DNA of 64,000 bases from Sphingomonas hankookensis (GCF_001619955.1 NZ_LQQO01000002.1:55881-119880); one strand, 5' to 3'; shown: positions 1 to 8,775, numbered from the stretch's first letter. Translations and numbers: made by a program. Notes: a model not told the origin generated them from the letters alone.

Positions 1-22
1 AGGACCCCGGATCAAGTCCGGA
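1..22. repeat. REP-family half unit at window edge
   Basis: The first bases read as the inner part of the REP palindrome found about ten times in this window (core CCCCGGATCAAGTCCGG). Only one arm is visible because the window begins here. Confidence 0.6.
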
Positions 23-92
23 GAGACGAAGAAGGACCACGGATCGAACCCCGCCCCCAACCGTTCGCCCCGCATGCCGCACATAGCCATTT

Positions 93-107
93 GTTCTTGC
101 GCTGTTC
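93..107 (+). promoter_or_regulatory. LexA (SOS) box upstream of recN
   Basis: The sequence is GTTC-TTGCGCT-GTTC, an exact match to the alphaproteobacterial LexA direct repeat GTTC-N7-GTTC. It lies 20 bp before the chosen recN ATG, where bound LexA would block transcription. RecN is a classic SOS gene, so location and motif agree. Binding itself is inferred. Confidence 0.8.
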
Positions 108-126
108 CGCGGCTATGGAGGGCGCG

Positions 127-1791
127 ATGCTGACGGCGCTTTCCATCCGTGACGTGGTGCTGATCGAGGCGCTCGACCTCGATTTCGCCGCTGGCCTGGG
201 CGTGTTGACCGGGGAGACCGGCGCGGGAAAATCGATCCTGCTCGACGCGCTCGGCCTGGCACTGGGCGCCCGGGGCGACACCGCGCTCGTCCGCCATGGC
301 GCGAAACAGGCGGCGGTCACCGCGATCTTCGCTGCGCCCGTTCCCGATGGCCCGGTCGCCCGGCTGTTCGACGATAACGGCCTCGACCTCGAACCCGGCG
401 AACCGCTCATCATCCGCCGCATCGTAAAGGCCGATGGCGGCAGCCGCGGCTTCGTCAACGACCAGCCCGCCTCGGCCGGCCTCCTGCGCGACCTCGCCCC
501 GCATCTCGTCGAAATCCACGGCCAGCACGACGATCGCGGCCTGCTCAACCCGCGCGGCCACCGCGCGCTGCTCGACGGCTTCGGCCGGATCGACACCGCA
601 ACCCTCACGCGCGCCTATCGCGACTGGCGCGATGCCGAAGCGGCGCTGGGCGCGGCGCTGGCCGAGATCGAGGTGGCACAGCGCGACCGCGAATGGCTCG
701 AACATGCCGTCGCCGAACTGACCGCGCTCCGCCCCGAACCGGGCGAGGAGGAAACCCTCGCCGAACGCCGCCGCTCGATGCAGCGCGCCGAAAAGGTCGC
801 GGGCGACCTGACCCAGGTCGAGGAACGGCTCGACGGCCCCAACGGCGCGCTGTCCGCGCTGCGCCAGGCCGCCCGCGCCCTCGAACGCATTGCCGAGGCG
901 CATCCCGCGCTCACCGAATCGCTCGCCGCCGTCGACCGCGCGCTGGTCGAGGCGGAGGCGGCCGAGGTCGCGCTGCGCGAAGCGAGCGATGCGCTCGCCT
1001 TCGACGCCGGCGCGCTGGAGGACGACGAATCCCGCCTGTTCGCGCTGCGGGCGATGGCGCGTAAGCACCGCGTCCAGCCCGACGACCTCGCGACCCTCGC
1101 CGAGGAGCTCGTCGGCCGCCTCGCCCTGCTCGAATCGGGCGAAGCCGGTCTCGGCAAGCTGGAGGCCGCGGTCACCAAGGCGCGCGCCGCCTATCAGAAG
1201 GAAGCCGACCGCATCCACGCCGCCCGCCTCGACGCGGCGGCGCGCCTCGATGCGGCGGTGGCCGGCGAACTCGCCCCCCTGAAACTCGACGCCGCCCGCT
1301 TCCGCACCGTCGTCGCCGAACTGGACGACGGACAATGGTCGTCCTCTGGCCGCGACCGGGTGGAGTTCGAGATTTCGACCAACCCCGGCGCACCCTTCGC
1401 GCCGCTCGCCAAGATCGCGTCGGGCGGCGAACTGTCGCGCTTCATCTTGGCGCTGAAGGTCGCGCTCGCCGAAGAGGGCGGGGCGGCGACGATGATCTTC
1501 GACGAGATCGATCGCGGCGTCGGCGGCGCGGTCGCCTCGGCGATCGGCGACCGCCTCCACCGCCTGTCGCGCGCCACGCAATTGCTGGTCGTCACCCACA
1601 GCCCGCAGGTCGCGGCACGCGGCGACCGCCACCTGCTGATCGCCAAGCGCCACGACGGCATCGTCACCCGCACCGGCGTCCGGCCGCTGTCGAGCGACGA
1701 ACGCCGCGAGGAAATCGCGCGGATGCTCTCGGGCGCCGAAATCACCGACGAGGCGCGCGCCCAGGCCCGGCGGCTGATCGAGCCGGCATGA
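127..1791 (+). CDS. recN: DNA repair protein RecN
   Basis: RecN is an SMC-like ATPase that helps repair double-strand breaks. The 554-residue protein is the usual family length. Walker A GETGAGKS is at residues 29-36, the ABC signature ASGGELSR at about 431-438, and Walker B with the catalytic acidic pair DE at 459-460. The middle is rich in Ala, Glu and Arg and should form the coiled-coil arms. I chose the ATG at 127 (MLTALSIRDV) because family alignments start there. An in-frame TTG at 91 would run through the SOS box and give an unneeded extension. A LexA box lies just upstream. The stop overlaps the next gene as ATGA. Confidence 0.96.
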   Translation: MLTALSIRDVVLIEALDLDFAAGLGVLTGETGAGKSILLDALGLALGARGDTALVRHGAKQAAVTAIFAAPVPDGPVARLFDDNGLDLEPGEPLIIRRIVKADGGSRGFVNDQPASAGLLRDLAPHLVEIHGQHDDRGLLNPRGHRALLDGFGRIDTATLTRAYRDWRDAEAALGAALAEIEVAQRDREWLEHAVAELTALRPEPGEEETLAERRRSMQRAEKVAGDLTQVEERLDGPNGALSALRQAARALERIAEAHPALTESLAAVDRALVEAEAAEVALREASDALAFDAGALEDDESRLFALRAMARKHRVQPDDLATLAEELVGRLALLESGEAGLGKLEAAVTKARAAYQKEADRIHAARLDAAARLDAAVAGELAPLKLDAARFRTVVAELDDGQWSSSGRDRVEFEISTNPGAPFAPLAKIASGGELSRFILALKVALAEEGGAATMIFDEIDRGVGGAVASAIGDRLHRLSRATQLLVVTHSPQVAARGDRHLLIAKRHDGIVTRTGVRPLSSDERREEIARMLSGAEITDEARAQARRLIEPA

Positions 1792-2132
1792 CGCAGCCGC
1801 CACGCACGCCCGATGGCCGCTATATCGTGGTCGACGGCGTGCTGTGGCGCGCCACCCGTCCCGACCTGTCCAACACCGAGCGCGAACGCCTCGTCCACGC
1901 CCTGATGGACGCCCGCCGCGCGGTGGGCGTGGCCAAGCGCGCCGGCGACGACGCAGCGGTGGCGACGGCCCGCAAGGCGGTCGATGCGGCGAAGATCGCG
2001 CTTGGCGAACGCGGCCCGGTCTGGTGGGCCGACGGCGCGCCGGACTATAACCGGCACAAGGTCGAGAACACCCCCTATGCCGCCTGGTGGGCGGTGCGGC
2101 AGCCATCCCTCCCAACGTCACCCCGGACTTGA
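1788..2132 (+). CDS. Hypothetical protein, coupled to recN
   Basis: This small 114-residue protein starts in the ATGA overlap with the recN stop, so it is probably translated by coupling. It has no signal peptide or membrane segment. The middle is Arg/Ala rich and likely helical, followed by a Trp-rich end (WWADGAPDYN, then YAAWW). I do not recognise a function, though similar small proteins occur in sphingomonads. The last residues (LPTSPRT) and the TGA stop come from the REP element starting at 2116, so the natural C-terminus may once have been different. Confidence 0.7.
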   Translation: MTQPPRTPDGRYIVVDGVLWRATRPDLSNTERERLVHALMDARRAVGVAKRAGDDAAVATARKAVDAAKIALGERGPVWWADGAPDYNRHKVENTPYAAWWAVRQPSLPTSPRT

Positions 2133-2182
2133 TCCGGGGTCCCGCTTCTTCTTCTACCTGGACCCCGGATCAAGTCCGGTGC
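2116..2182. repeat. REP palindrome (CCCCGGACTTGATCCGGGG family)
   Basis: Two inverted arms carry the cores CCCCGGACTTGATCCGGGG and CCCCGGATCAAGTCCGG, separated by a short CCCGCTTCTTC spacer. It supplies the stop of the small gene upstream and lies between convergent genes, where it could fold as a bidirectional terminator. Confidence 0.85.
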
Positions 2183-2207
2183 GACAGTAACGCGAGAAAC
2201 CGCGAAC

Positions 2208-2567
2208 CTACTCCCGCCGCGCGTTCCAGTTGAACAGGAACCGGCGATGCTCGGCCCATGTCTGCCCCTCGACCATCCCGCCACGCAGGCAGCCGCTGCT
2301 GTGATACGGCCCGACGCCGTCGCTGGTCCGGAAACTGACGCAGGTCCGCCCGCGATCGGTCTTCCACCGGCCGCCCTCGATGTCGCTGTCATAGAAACGG
2401 CCGGTGACCGACCCGTCCGCCGCCAGGTGCAGCTCCATCGTCTTTACATAGGGTTTGGTGGGATCGTTGCTCAGGTCAACCTGCCACCTGCCTTCCAGTG
2501 GGTTGACCGGTTCGGCAGCGGCCAGCGGTGCGGTGATCAGTATCGCGGAAAGCAGCATTCGGCGCAT
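2208..2567 (-). CDS. Secreted hypothetical protein
   Basis: The ATG at 2567 is preceded by a strong GGAGG, which fixes the start. A longer upstream reading is unsupported. The 119-residue product has a signal peptide (positive MRRM, hydrophobic LLSAILITAPLAAA, cleavage near residue 18). The mature part resembles small lipocalin-like beta-barrel proteins: GRWQVDLSND, then alternating strands and a conserved-looking GGRWKTDRGRTC. The two cysteines of the mature domain may form a disulfide. I do not recognise a named family. It is a single-gene unit, convergent with the recN pair. Confidence 0.75.
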   Translation of the reverse strand: MRRMLLSAILITAPLAAAEPVNPLEGRWQVDLSNDPTKPYVKTMELHLAADGSVTGRFYDSDIEGGRWKTDRGRTCVSFRTSDGVGPYHSSGCLRGGMVEGQTWAEHRRFLFNWNARRE

Positions 2568-3020
2568 GGCGTTCCTCCATGGAAACGGGTCTACCGCAAG
2601 CGAACCGGACGGTGTCCCGGCGCAGGTCAGGATCTCCTCATGATAGCATGAGACGCGAACCGCACGAGGCCCGGTCTTCGGAGGCCAATTTCTATCCAGA
2701 AGGTCATCGGCGCAGCCGGTCCGCACCCGCCAATCCCCCGCTTTCCTACAGGGAGTCGGCCTGTCAATATCGCTCCGCTCTTTGACAAGTGGACCGCTAT
2801 TGCGCGGCAATTGCAAATTTTGCGCGAAACCGTGGTTAGTGTGAACTTAGTGAACTTATTTGGGAAAACCGTTTGTTTTCAATGGTGCGACACCGGCAAA
2901 GCCAGCGTCGAGGTCGATCGTGCCCCCGGCACGATCTGCGGACTGCGGGGCAGTCCGCACCTCGACGCTCGTCGGACGGCGCTTCTCGCGCCGCCGGCCG
3001 GACGCGCCTCACCCGGCGCG
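2568..3020. other. Intergenic region with mosaic repeat, no gene seen
   Basis: The 453-bp gap between two leftward genes has no convincing gene. It holds one full copy of a mosaic element: a TGTAGGAAAG end at 2737-2751 (read on the minus strand), a GTCAAAGAGCGG block at 2775-2786, a GTTCACTAAGTTCACACT end at 2838-2855, and a GC-rich hairpin at about 2918-3013. Promoter elements for the secreted-protein gene must lie near 2570-2700 but none is clear. Confidence 0.6.
2737..2855 (-). repeat. GTTCAC...TGTAGG mosaic intergenic repeat, copy A
   Basis: On the minus strand this reads GTTCACTAAGTTCACACT, about 50 bp of variable sequence, GTCAAAGAGCGG, about 25 bp, then CTGTAGGAAAGCGGG. The same three blocks recur in the same order near 30010-30132 and 62890-63019. 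Confidence 0.7.
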
Positions 3021-3665
3021 TCAGATCGCGCTGTTCTTCGCCGCCTTCGTCTCCGGATCGAACATATAATGGTGCCACGCGAACACCGTCGCCGCGCTGC
3101 GGTGCGGGCGCCACCCCTCCGCCAGCTCGCGGATCTGCTTCTCGCTCGGCCGCTCGGGCAGGCCCAGGATGCGCCCGATCTCGACCTGCACCGCCAGGTC
3201 GCCCGCCGGCCAGACGTCCAGCCGCCCCTCGGCGAAGAGCAGGTAGATTTCGGCCGACCACCGCCCGATCCCCTTCACCCGCACCAGCTGCGCGATCGCT
3301 TCCTCGTCATCGTCGGGCAGGTTGGCAAGGTCGAGTCGCCCGCTCAGCACCTCGTCGGCAAGACTGCGGGCATAGCCGCTCTTCTGCCGCGACAGCCCGG
3401 CGGCGCGCAGTTCCTCGTCGGTCTTGGTCGCGATTCGCGCGGGATCGCTGGCATCGCCCAGCAACGCCTCCAGCTTCTTCCACACCGCATCCGCCGCCTT
3501 GTAGCTGACCTGCTGCCCGACGATGGTCCTCAGCAGCGTCACATAGCCCCGCTCGCGGATGCGCGGTTCGGGATAGCCGGCATAGGCCAGCGCCGCCGCG
3601 AACGCCGGCTCGCGCTCGGCCAGCGCATCCAGCGAGGTGCGCAGCTGTTCGGCGGAAAGTCCCAT
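3021..3665 (-). CDS. DNA-3-methyladenine glycosylase (AlkA-like, HhH-GPD)
   Basis: This enzyme excises alkylated bases such as 3-methyladenine in base excision repair. The 214-residue product covers the HhH-GPD fold. The helix-hairpin-helix is VKGIGRWSAEIYL, followed by DVWPAGDLAVQ, which matches the family pattern ending in the catalytic Asp (the D of GDLA). The N-terminal helix carries TIVGQQVSYKAA, typical of AlkA glycosylases. No Fe-S cysteine set is present, which excludes the EndoIII/MutY branch. The ATG at 3665 (MGLSAEQL) is chosen because upstream frame sequence overlaps the divergent ferredoxin gene. It lacks the N-terminal domain of E. coli AlkA, as many short homologues do. Confidence 0.85.
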   Translation of the reverse strand: MGLSAEQLRTSLDALAEREPAFAAALAYAGYPEPRIRERGYVTLLRTIVGQQVSYKAADAVWKKLEALLGDASDPARIATKTDEELRAAGLSRQKSGYARSLADEVLSGRLDLANLPDDDEEAIAQLVRVKGIGRWSAEIYLLFAEGRLDVWPAGDLAVQVEIGRILGLPERPSEKQIRELAEGWRPHRSAATVFAWHHYMFDPETKAAKNSAI

Positions 3666-3725
3666 GGCCGGTCCTTGAAAAGCGCCGGTCGCCCCGGCAT
3701 GGGGCGGCGGACAGGAGAAGATTCG

Positions 3726-4043
3726 ATGCCAACGATTACCGTCGTCGACCGTGCCGGGAAAGAACGAACCGTGGACGCGGAGGTCGGGCTGTCCGTCATG
3801 GAAGTGCTCAAGATCAACGGCTTCGACGACATCCTCGCTTTGTGCGGCGGCTGCTGTTCGTGCGCGACCTGCCACGTCCATGTCGACGCCGCCTATCTCG
3901 ACCGCCTGCCGCCGGTGAGCGAAGACGAGGACGACCTGCTCGATGCGGTCGAGGATCGGGATGCGACCTCGCGGCTGTCGTGCCAGTTGCCAGTGAGTGA
4001 GGCGCTGGAAGGGATGAGGGTCACCATTGGGGCCGAGGATTGA
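3726..4043 (+). CDS. [2Fe-2S] ferredoxin (adrenodoxin/FdxB type)
   Basis: This is a small soluble electron carrier of 105 residues. Ligand cysteines are C40, C46, C49 and C86, the C-x5-C-x2-C...C spacing of vertebrate-type (adrenodoxin) ferredoxins. C43 and C44 are extra. The acidic stretch SEDEDDLLDAVED is the usual docking helix for redox partners such as P450 systems or Fe-S assembly. GGAGA lies just upstream of the ATG. No isc/suf or P450 gene is adjacent, so the partner cannot be named. Its TGA is the first triplet of the inverted repeat that follows. Confidence 0.92.
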   Translation: MPTITVVDRAGKERTVDAEVGLSVMEVLKINGFDDILALCGGCCSCATCHVHVDAAYLDRLPPVSEDEDDLLDAVEDRDATSRLSCQLPVSEALEGMRVTIGAED

Positions 4044-4422
4044 AGACGAAGCAGCGATAGCTGGTTCGCATCAATGCCGGCACGGCCGGCGGGGCAACGC
4101 CCCGACCGACGGCATGGGCTTTGCCCATGCCGCGCCCCGTATGCGGAGAGGCGTTCTCGATACGGGCTCTCGACAAGCTCGATCCCTACTCGAACCGAAC
4201 GGGGAGGGAGGGGAAGGCTTGGTAGGGCAGGGGACCCGCCCACACCCACCCCGTTCAGTTCGAGCAGCTTCGAGCCTGTCGAGAAGCGTCAGTCGAGAAC
4301 TGAGAACAGAGAACCTCGCACCCCCAAACCCCGCCATGGGCAAAGCCCATGCCGTCGGTCGGGCTAAAGCCCGCCGGCCGGCACGGGGATGATGCGAACC
4401 AGCTATTGCTGCTCCGTCTTCA
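4041..4422. repeat. Nested ~380-bp inverted repeat bounded by two stop codons
   Basis: This fills the 376-bp gap between the convergent ferredoxin and rlmB genes; no gene is seen in it. Both genes end TGA-AGACG(A/G)AGCAGC(G/A)ATAGC followed by TGGTTCGCAT, so the outer arms (4041-4071 and 4391-4422) begin at the stops. Inside are inverted hairpins of the GGCATGGGCTTTGCCCATGCC type (4083-4132, 4335-4384). Inside those are two halves of the TTCGAGC family (about 4152-4203 and 4250-4305). It can act as a two-way terminator. Confidence 0.8.
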
Positions 4423-5169
4423 TCCCTCGTGCGTCGCCACCGCATACAGCGCGATCGCCGCCGCATTCGACACGTTCAAGCTCTCGATCCGGTCCGAAAT
4501 CGGCAGCTTGGCAAGGATGTCGCAATGCGCCGCGGTATTCTGCCGCATGCCCTCGCCCTCGGCCCCCACCACCAAAGCGACCCGCTTCGGCCCCAGCGCC
4601 TGTGCCAGCGTCGTCTCGGTATGGCCGGTCAGCCCGACGCGCCAGTACCCGGCATCGCCCAGCTCGACCAACGCCCGCGACAGATTGACCACCCGGACCC
4701 ACGGCACGCTCTCCAGCGCGCCGGAAGCCGAGCGCGCGACCGTACCCGATTCGGGCGGCGCATGCCGGTCCTGCGTCACCACGCCCAGACAGTCGAACGC
4801 CGCCGCCGACCGCAGGATCGCGCCGACATTATGCGGGTCGGTCACCTGGTCGAGCAGCAGGATCGGCCGGTCGTCGTCGCGCCCCTGTTCGATCAGGTCG
4901 GCCAGCCAGATATCCTCCAACGGATCGGCCTCGACCACGATCCCCTGGTGCGGCGCGTCGGAGGGGACGAGGCGGGCGAGGTCGGCGGCCTCGGCGAATA
5001 CCACCGGCACGCCTTCGGGCAGGACCAGCTGCGACCCCATTTCGCGCGTGCACCAGATCTTGCGGATCACCCGCTCGGGATTGTCGAGCGCGGCGAAGGC
5101 GGCGTGCCGGCCCCAGAAGCGGGGGCGTTGCGGCGATGCCTTGCTGGGGCGGTGTCCTTTGCGGGCCAT
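4420..5169 (-). CDS. rlmB: 23S rRNA (guanosine-2'-O-)-methyltransferase, TrmH/RlmB family
   Basis: A SPOUT-class RNA 2'-O-methyltransferase using SAM; the family methylates G2251 of 23S rRNA. The 249-residue protein has the N-terminal substrate-binding domain (FWGRHAAFAAL) and the SpoU catalytic domain. Motif 1 is DPHNVGAILRSA with the catalytic Arg, motif 2 is VVGAEGEGM, and motif 3 is LPISDRIESLNVSNAAAIAL forming the trefoil knot. I start at the ATG at 5169 (MARKGHRP), which gives the usual basic N-terminus. A longer upstream frame reaching 5256 has no ribosome site. It may methylate another rRNA or tRNA site, but the family is secure. Confidence 0.92.
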   Translation of the reverse strand: MARKGHRPSKASPQRPRFWGRHAAFAALDNPERVIRKIWCTREMGSQLVLPEGVPVVFAEAADLARLVPSDAPHQGIVVEADPLEDIWLADLIEQGRDDDRPILLLDQVTDPHNVGAILRSAAAFDCLGVVTQDRHAPPESGTVARSASGALESVPWVRVVNLSRALVELGDAGYWRVGLTGHTETTLAQALGPKRVALVVGAEGEGMRQNTAAHCDILAKLPISDRIESLNVSNAAAIALYAVATHEG

Positions 5170-5352
5170 GACGGTCTTTCGTGTGTTCAAGGGAGTGCGG
5201 CCGGGGTCGGCACAGCTGATCGCCGCGTCATAGCCGCGACGGGCGCATGGGCGCAAATCGGCAACAAAGTTGCAGGCAGGCGTTGACAGCGCCGCGCGGG
5301 AGCGGCAATGGGCGCCCTCGCTCGAGCGGCATGGCCCGTTTGAGTGGCGGCT

Positions 5353-5439
5353 GGACAGGTGGCCGAGTGGTTAAAGGCAGCAGACTGTAAATCTGCCCGG
5401 GTTTCCCGTACGCTGGTTCGAATCCAGCCCTGTCCACCA
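5353..5439 (+). tRNA. tRNA-Tyr (GTA)
   Basis: The acceptor arm GGACAGG pairs with CCTGTCC, followed by A and an encoded CCA. The anticodon loop reads CTGTAAA with anticodon GTA. The T arm is TGGTTCGAATCCA. A long variable arm identifies a class II tRNA, as expected for bacterial tRNA-Tyr. A TTGACA at 5283-5288 could be a -35 element but no good -10 was found at 17 bp. Confidence 0.96.
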
Positions 5440-5494
5440 CCGCCCGCGCACTGGCGCGGCGGTGCCCCAGCGGGAGGCAGTCATCCCGACCCCC

Positions 5495-5803
5495 ATGATC
5501 TTCGTCCTTGCCGCCCTGTGCGAGATCGCGGGCTGCTTCGCCTTCTGGGCATGGTGGCGGCTCGACCGCTCGCCCTGGTGGCTGATCCCCGGCATCGCCG
5601 CACTGATCGCCTTCGCCTGGCTGTTGGCGCAGAGCGACACGGGCGGAGCGGGGCGCGCCTATGCGGCCTATGGCGGCGTCTATGTGCTGGGCGCGGTGCT
5701 GTGGGGCTGGGCGGTCGAAGGGCTGGTGCCCGACCGGTTCGACCTGATCGGCGCCACCTTGTGCATCGCCGGCTGCGCCGTGATCCTGTTCGGACCGCGA
5801 TAA
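5495..5803 (+). CDS. UPF0060 (YnfA-type) membrane protein
   Basis: The 102-residue product is hydrophobic with four predicted membrane segments, matching the small UPF0060/YnfA family of inner-membrane proteins related to SMR transporters. Family hallmarks are the opening [11 protein letters not shown], the central [12 protein letters not shown] and the late [12 protein letters not shown]. The ATG at 5495 matches the family N-terminus; a GTG at 5462 would add 11 non-hydrophobic residues. It sits alone between two tRNA genes. Substrate and role are not settled for the family; some members have been linked to drug efflux. Confidence 0.85.
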   Translation: MIFVLAALCEIAGCFAFWAWWRLDRSPWWLIPGIAALIAFAWLLAQSDTGGAGRAYAAYGGVYVLGAVLWGWAVEGLVPDRFDLIGATLCIAGCAVILFGPR

Positions 5804-5809
5804 GGGGGT

Positions 5810-5883
5810 TGGAGCGGGTAACGGGAATCGAACCCGTGTATTCAGCTTGGAAGGCTGCTGCACTACCATTGTGCTATACCCGC
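5810..5883 (-). tRNA. tRNA-Gly (TCC)
   Basis: On the minus strand the acceptor GCGGGTA pairs with TACCCGC, followed by T and an encoded CCA. The D arm is TAGCACAATGGTAGTGC, the anticodon loop CTTCCAA gives anticodon TCC, and the T arm is CGGGTTCGATTCCCG. It is transcribed toward the YnfA gene, ending 7 bp from its stop. Confidence 0.95.
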
Positions 5884-6015
5884 CCACGCGCTTGCGTGTC
5901 AGGGCGATGCCCCTGCCACAGCAATGCGGGGCAGGTCAACCGCCCCCTTGCAACGCCTTGCTTTTGCAGCGGATGACCCTATTGCTCCGGCCATAAGGTG
6001 CCGGGGGAGGGCGCG

Positions 6016-7356
6016 ATGGTGAACGAAATGGTGGCCGCGCTCGGCGATGTGCTGAACCCGCATGGGCCAGCGGTACAGGCGGCCAAGAGCTATGCGCCGT
6101 CCGATTACTCGATCCACTTCTTCCTGCAATTGGCGGTGATCCTGCTCGCCTGCCGCGTGGTCGGCTGGGCGGGCAAGCGCTTCCTGAACCAGCCGCAGGT
6201 GGTGGGGGAGATGATCGCGGGCGTGGTCCTCGGTCCCTCGCTGCTCGGCCTGTTCTTCCCCGATCTCCAGGCGGCGATCTTCCCCAAGGAAACGCGTGGG
6301 CTGCTCTATGCGGGCGCGCAGCTGGGAGTCGGCCTCTACATGTTCCTCGTCGGCCTGACGCTGCGGCTCGACCATTTCCAGACCAAGGCGAAGAGCGCGG
6401 CGATGGTGTCGGCGGCGGGCATCGCCATGCCGTTCCTGCTGGCGGTGCTGGTCACGCCGATGCTGCTCACCGTGCCGGGCCTGTTCGCCGAAGGCATCTC
6501 GACCGGCAGCGCGACCCTGTTCATGGGCGCCTGCATCGCGCTGACCGCCTTTCCGATGCTCGCGCGGATCATTCACGAACGCGGCCTTGCCGACACGGCA
6601 CTCGGCACGCTGTCGCTGACTGCCGGCGCGTTCGACGATGCGGTGTCGTGGTGCGTGCTGGCGATCGTGCTCGCGACCTTCGGTGCAGGCGCGGGCGTCG
6701 CCATCGTCGCGATCGGTGGCGCGGTGCTCTACGCCGCCTTCCTGATCCTGTTCGGCAAGCAGTTGCTCGCCCCGCTTGGCCGCGCGGTCGAGGCGAAGGG
6801 CGAGATGAGCATGACCGTGCTGTCGATCACGCTGATGCTGTTCTGCCTGTCCGCCTTCTTCATGGACGCGATCGGCATCCATGCGATCTTCGGCGGCTTC
6901 ATCCTCGGCGTGTTCATGCCCCGCGGGCTGTTCGTCGAGGAGCTGAAGCGAAAGGTCGAGCCGCTGGCGGTCGTCCTGCTGCTGCCGATGTTCTTCACCT
7001 ATTCGGGGCTGAACACGCGGATGGATACGGTGAGCTCGCTGCCCCTCCTGCTGATCGCGCTGGGCATATTGACGGTGTCGATCCTCGCCAAGTTCGGTGC
7101 CTGCTGGGCCGCCGCACGGATCGCCGGCGAGGACAACCGCACCGCGCTCGGCATCGGCGCGCTGATGAACTCGCGCGGGCTGATGGAGCTCATCATCATC
7201 AATATCGGCCTGCAAAAGGGGATCATCGGCCCGACGCTGTTCGCGATGCTGGTGCTCATGGCGATCGTCACGACCGTCATGGCGACCCCGTTGTTCGAGG
7301 CGGTCTATGGCAAGCGGGCGCGGGCCAGCGGCGAACTGGGCGGCGTTCCGGCCTGA
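6016..7356 (+). CDS. Cation:proton antiporter, CPA2 family
   Basis: This 446-residue inner-membrane protein with about 12 hydrophobic segments belongs to the KefB/NapA-type CPA2 antiporters, which exchange H+ for K+ or Na+. Family marks are NQPQVVGEMIAGVVLGPSLLG near residue 60, the ALTAFPMLARI stretch, LTAGAFDDAVSW with the paired acidic residues of the transport site, and ALMNSRGLMELIII near the end. There is no C-terminal TrkA-N domain, so it is not a full KefC. GGGGGAGG precedes the ATG at 6016, preferred over the GTG at 5998. The ion cannot be told from sequence. Confidence 0.88.
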   Translation: MVNEMVAALGDVLNPHGPAVQAAKSYAPSDYSIHFFLQLAVILLACRVVGWAGKRFLNQPQVVGEMIAGVVLGPSLLGLFFPDLQAAIFPKETRGLLYAGAQLGVGLYMFLVGLTLRLDHFQTKAKSAAMVSAAGIAMPFLLAVLVTPMLLTVPGLFAEGISTGSATLFMGACIALTAFPMLARIIHERGLADTALGTLSLTAGAFDDAVSWCVLAIVLATFGAGAGVAIVAIGGAVLYAAFLILFGKQLLAPLGRAVEAKGEMSMTVLSITLMLFCLSAFFMDAIGIHAIFGGFILGVFMPRGLFVEELKRKVEPLAVVLLLPMFFTYSGLNTRMDTVSSLPLLLIALGILTVSILAKFGACWAAARIAGEDNRTALGIGALMNSRGLMELIIINIGLQKGIIGPTLFAMLVLMAIVTTVMATPLFEAVYGKRARASGELGGVPA

Positions 7357-7432
7357 GCTTGGCCTACACTTTGGTGCGGCCATGCGTTCTGCGCTGGCGT
7401 TCCCCTTCAGGACGCCATAAATCGCGCGCACA

Positions 7433-8775
7433 ATGGCAAAGATCACGACCCCGCGCCCGGTCCGCGGCACCCAGGATATTTTCGGCGACTTCGAACGGCG
7501 CTTCACCCATGTCGCCGAGACGTTCGAGCGCGTGCGCCGTCTCTACTGCTTCAGCCGCGTCGAAGTGCCGGTGTTCGAATCGACCGCCGTCTTCGCCCGA
7601 TCGCTGGGCGAGACGACCGACGTCGTGTCGAAGGAAATGTATTCGTTCGAGGATCGCGGCGGCGATTCGCTGACGCTGCGCCCCGAATTCACCGCCGGTA
7701 TCGCCCGCGCATATCTGACCGAGGGCTGGCAGCAATATGCGCCCTTGAAGCTCGCGACGCACGGCCCGGTCTTCCGCTACGAACGCCCGCAAAAGGGCCG
7801 CTATCGCCAGTTCCACCAGATCGACGCCGAGGTGATCGGCGCGGCCGAGCCGATGGCCGATGTCGAACTGCTGGCGATGGCCGACCAACTGCTCAAGGAA
7901 CTGGGCATCGCCGATGGCGTGACGCTGCAGCTCAACACGCTGGGCGATGCCGCGACGCGCGACGCATGGCGCGCCGCCTTGGTCGAGCATTTCGACAGCC
8001 ATCGCGGCGAGCTGTCCGAAGACAGTCTCAAGCGGCTCGACAAGAATCCGATGCGCATCCTCGATTCGAAGGACCCGCGCGACCGGCCGATCGCCGATTC
8101 GGCGCCTGGGATCGATTCGTTCCTGACCGCCGAAGCCGCCGATTTCTTTGCGGCGGTCACGTCCGGGCTGGACGCGGCGGGGGTCGCATGGACCCGCAAT
8201 GACCGGCTGGTGCGCGGCCTCGACTATTACCGCCACACCGCGTTCGAATTCGTCACCGACCGACTGGGCGCGCAGGGCACGGTGCTCGCCGGTGGACGCT
8301 ATGACGGTCTGATCGAAAGCCTTGGCGGGCCGGCGACGCCGGGCGTCGGCTGGGCGGCGGGGATCGAGCGGCTGGCGATGCTGCTGGAGGAGCCCGAAGC
8401 GCCGCGCGCCGCCGTCTGCGTCATCCCGCGCGAGGGCGGGGCGGATGCCGCCGCGATGACGTTGTTGCAGGATCTGCGCGCCGCCGGTGCCGTCGCGGAC
8501 ATGGCCTATCGCGGCAACCTCAAGCGGCGCATGGCGAAGGCCGATGCGCAGGGCGCGTCGATGGTCGCGCTGGTCGGTGCCGACGGGGCGGTGACGGCGA
8601 AGCTGCTCGCCAGCGGCAAGCAGGTCGACCTCGCCAGCGAAGACCGCGACGCGTTCCTCCACGCCGCTACGCTCTATTCGGACGGGATCGCCGATAGTGA
8701 CGTCGAGGGTGATTCGGTGCTGGAGGAAATGATCGGCGAGTGGCGTCAGGGCCTCTGGCAGGTATCGGACGACGA

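Noticed and set aside
5899..7506. Long minus-strand ORF of 535 residues opposite the CPA2 antiporter
   Set aside because: It mirrors the codon pattern of the antiporter, is rich in His/Arg/Gln without domain marks, and runs through the tRNA-side intergenic region. A shadow frame of high-GC coding DNA.
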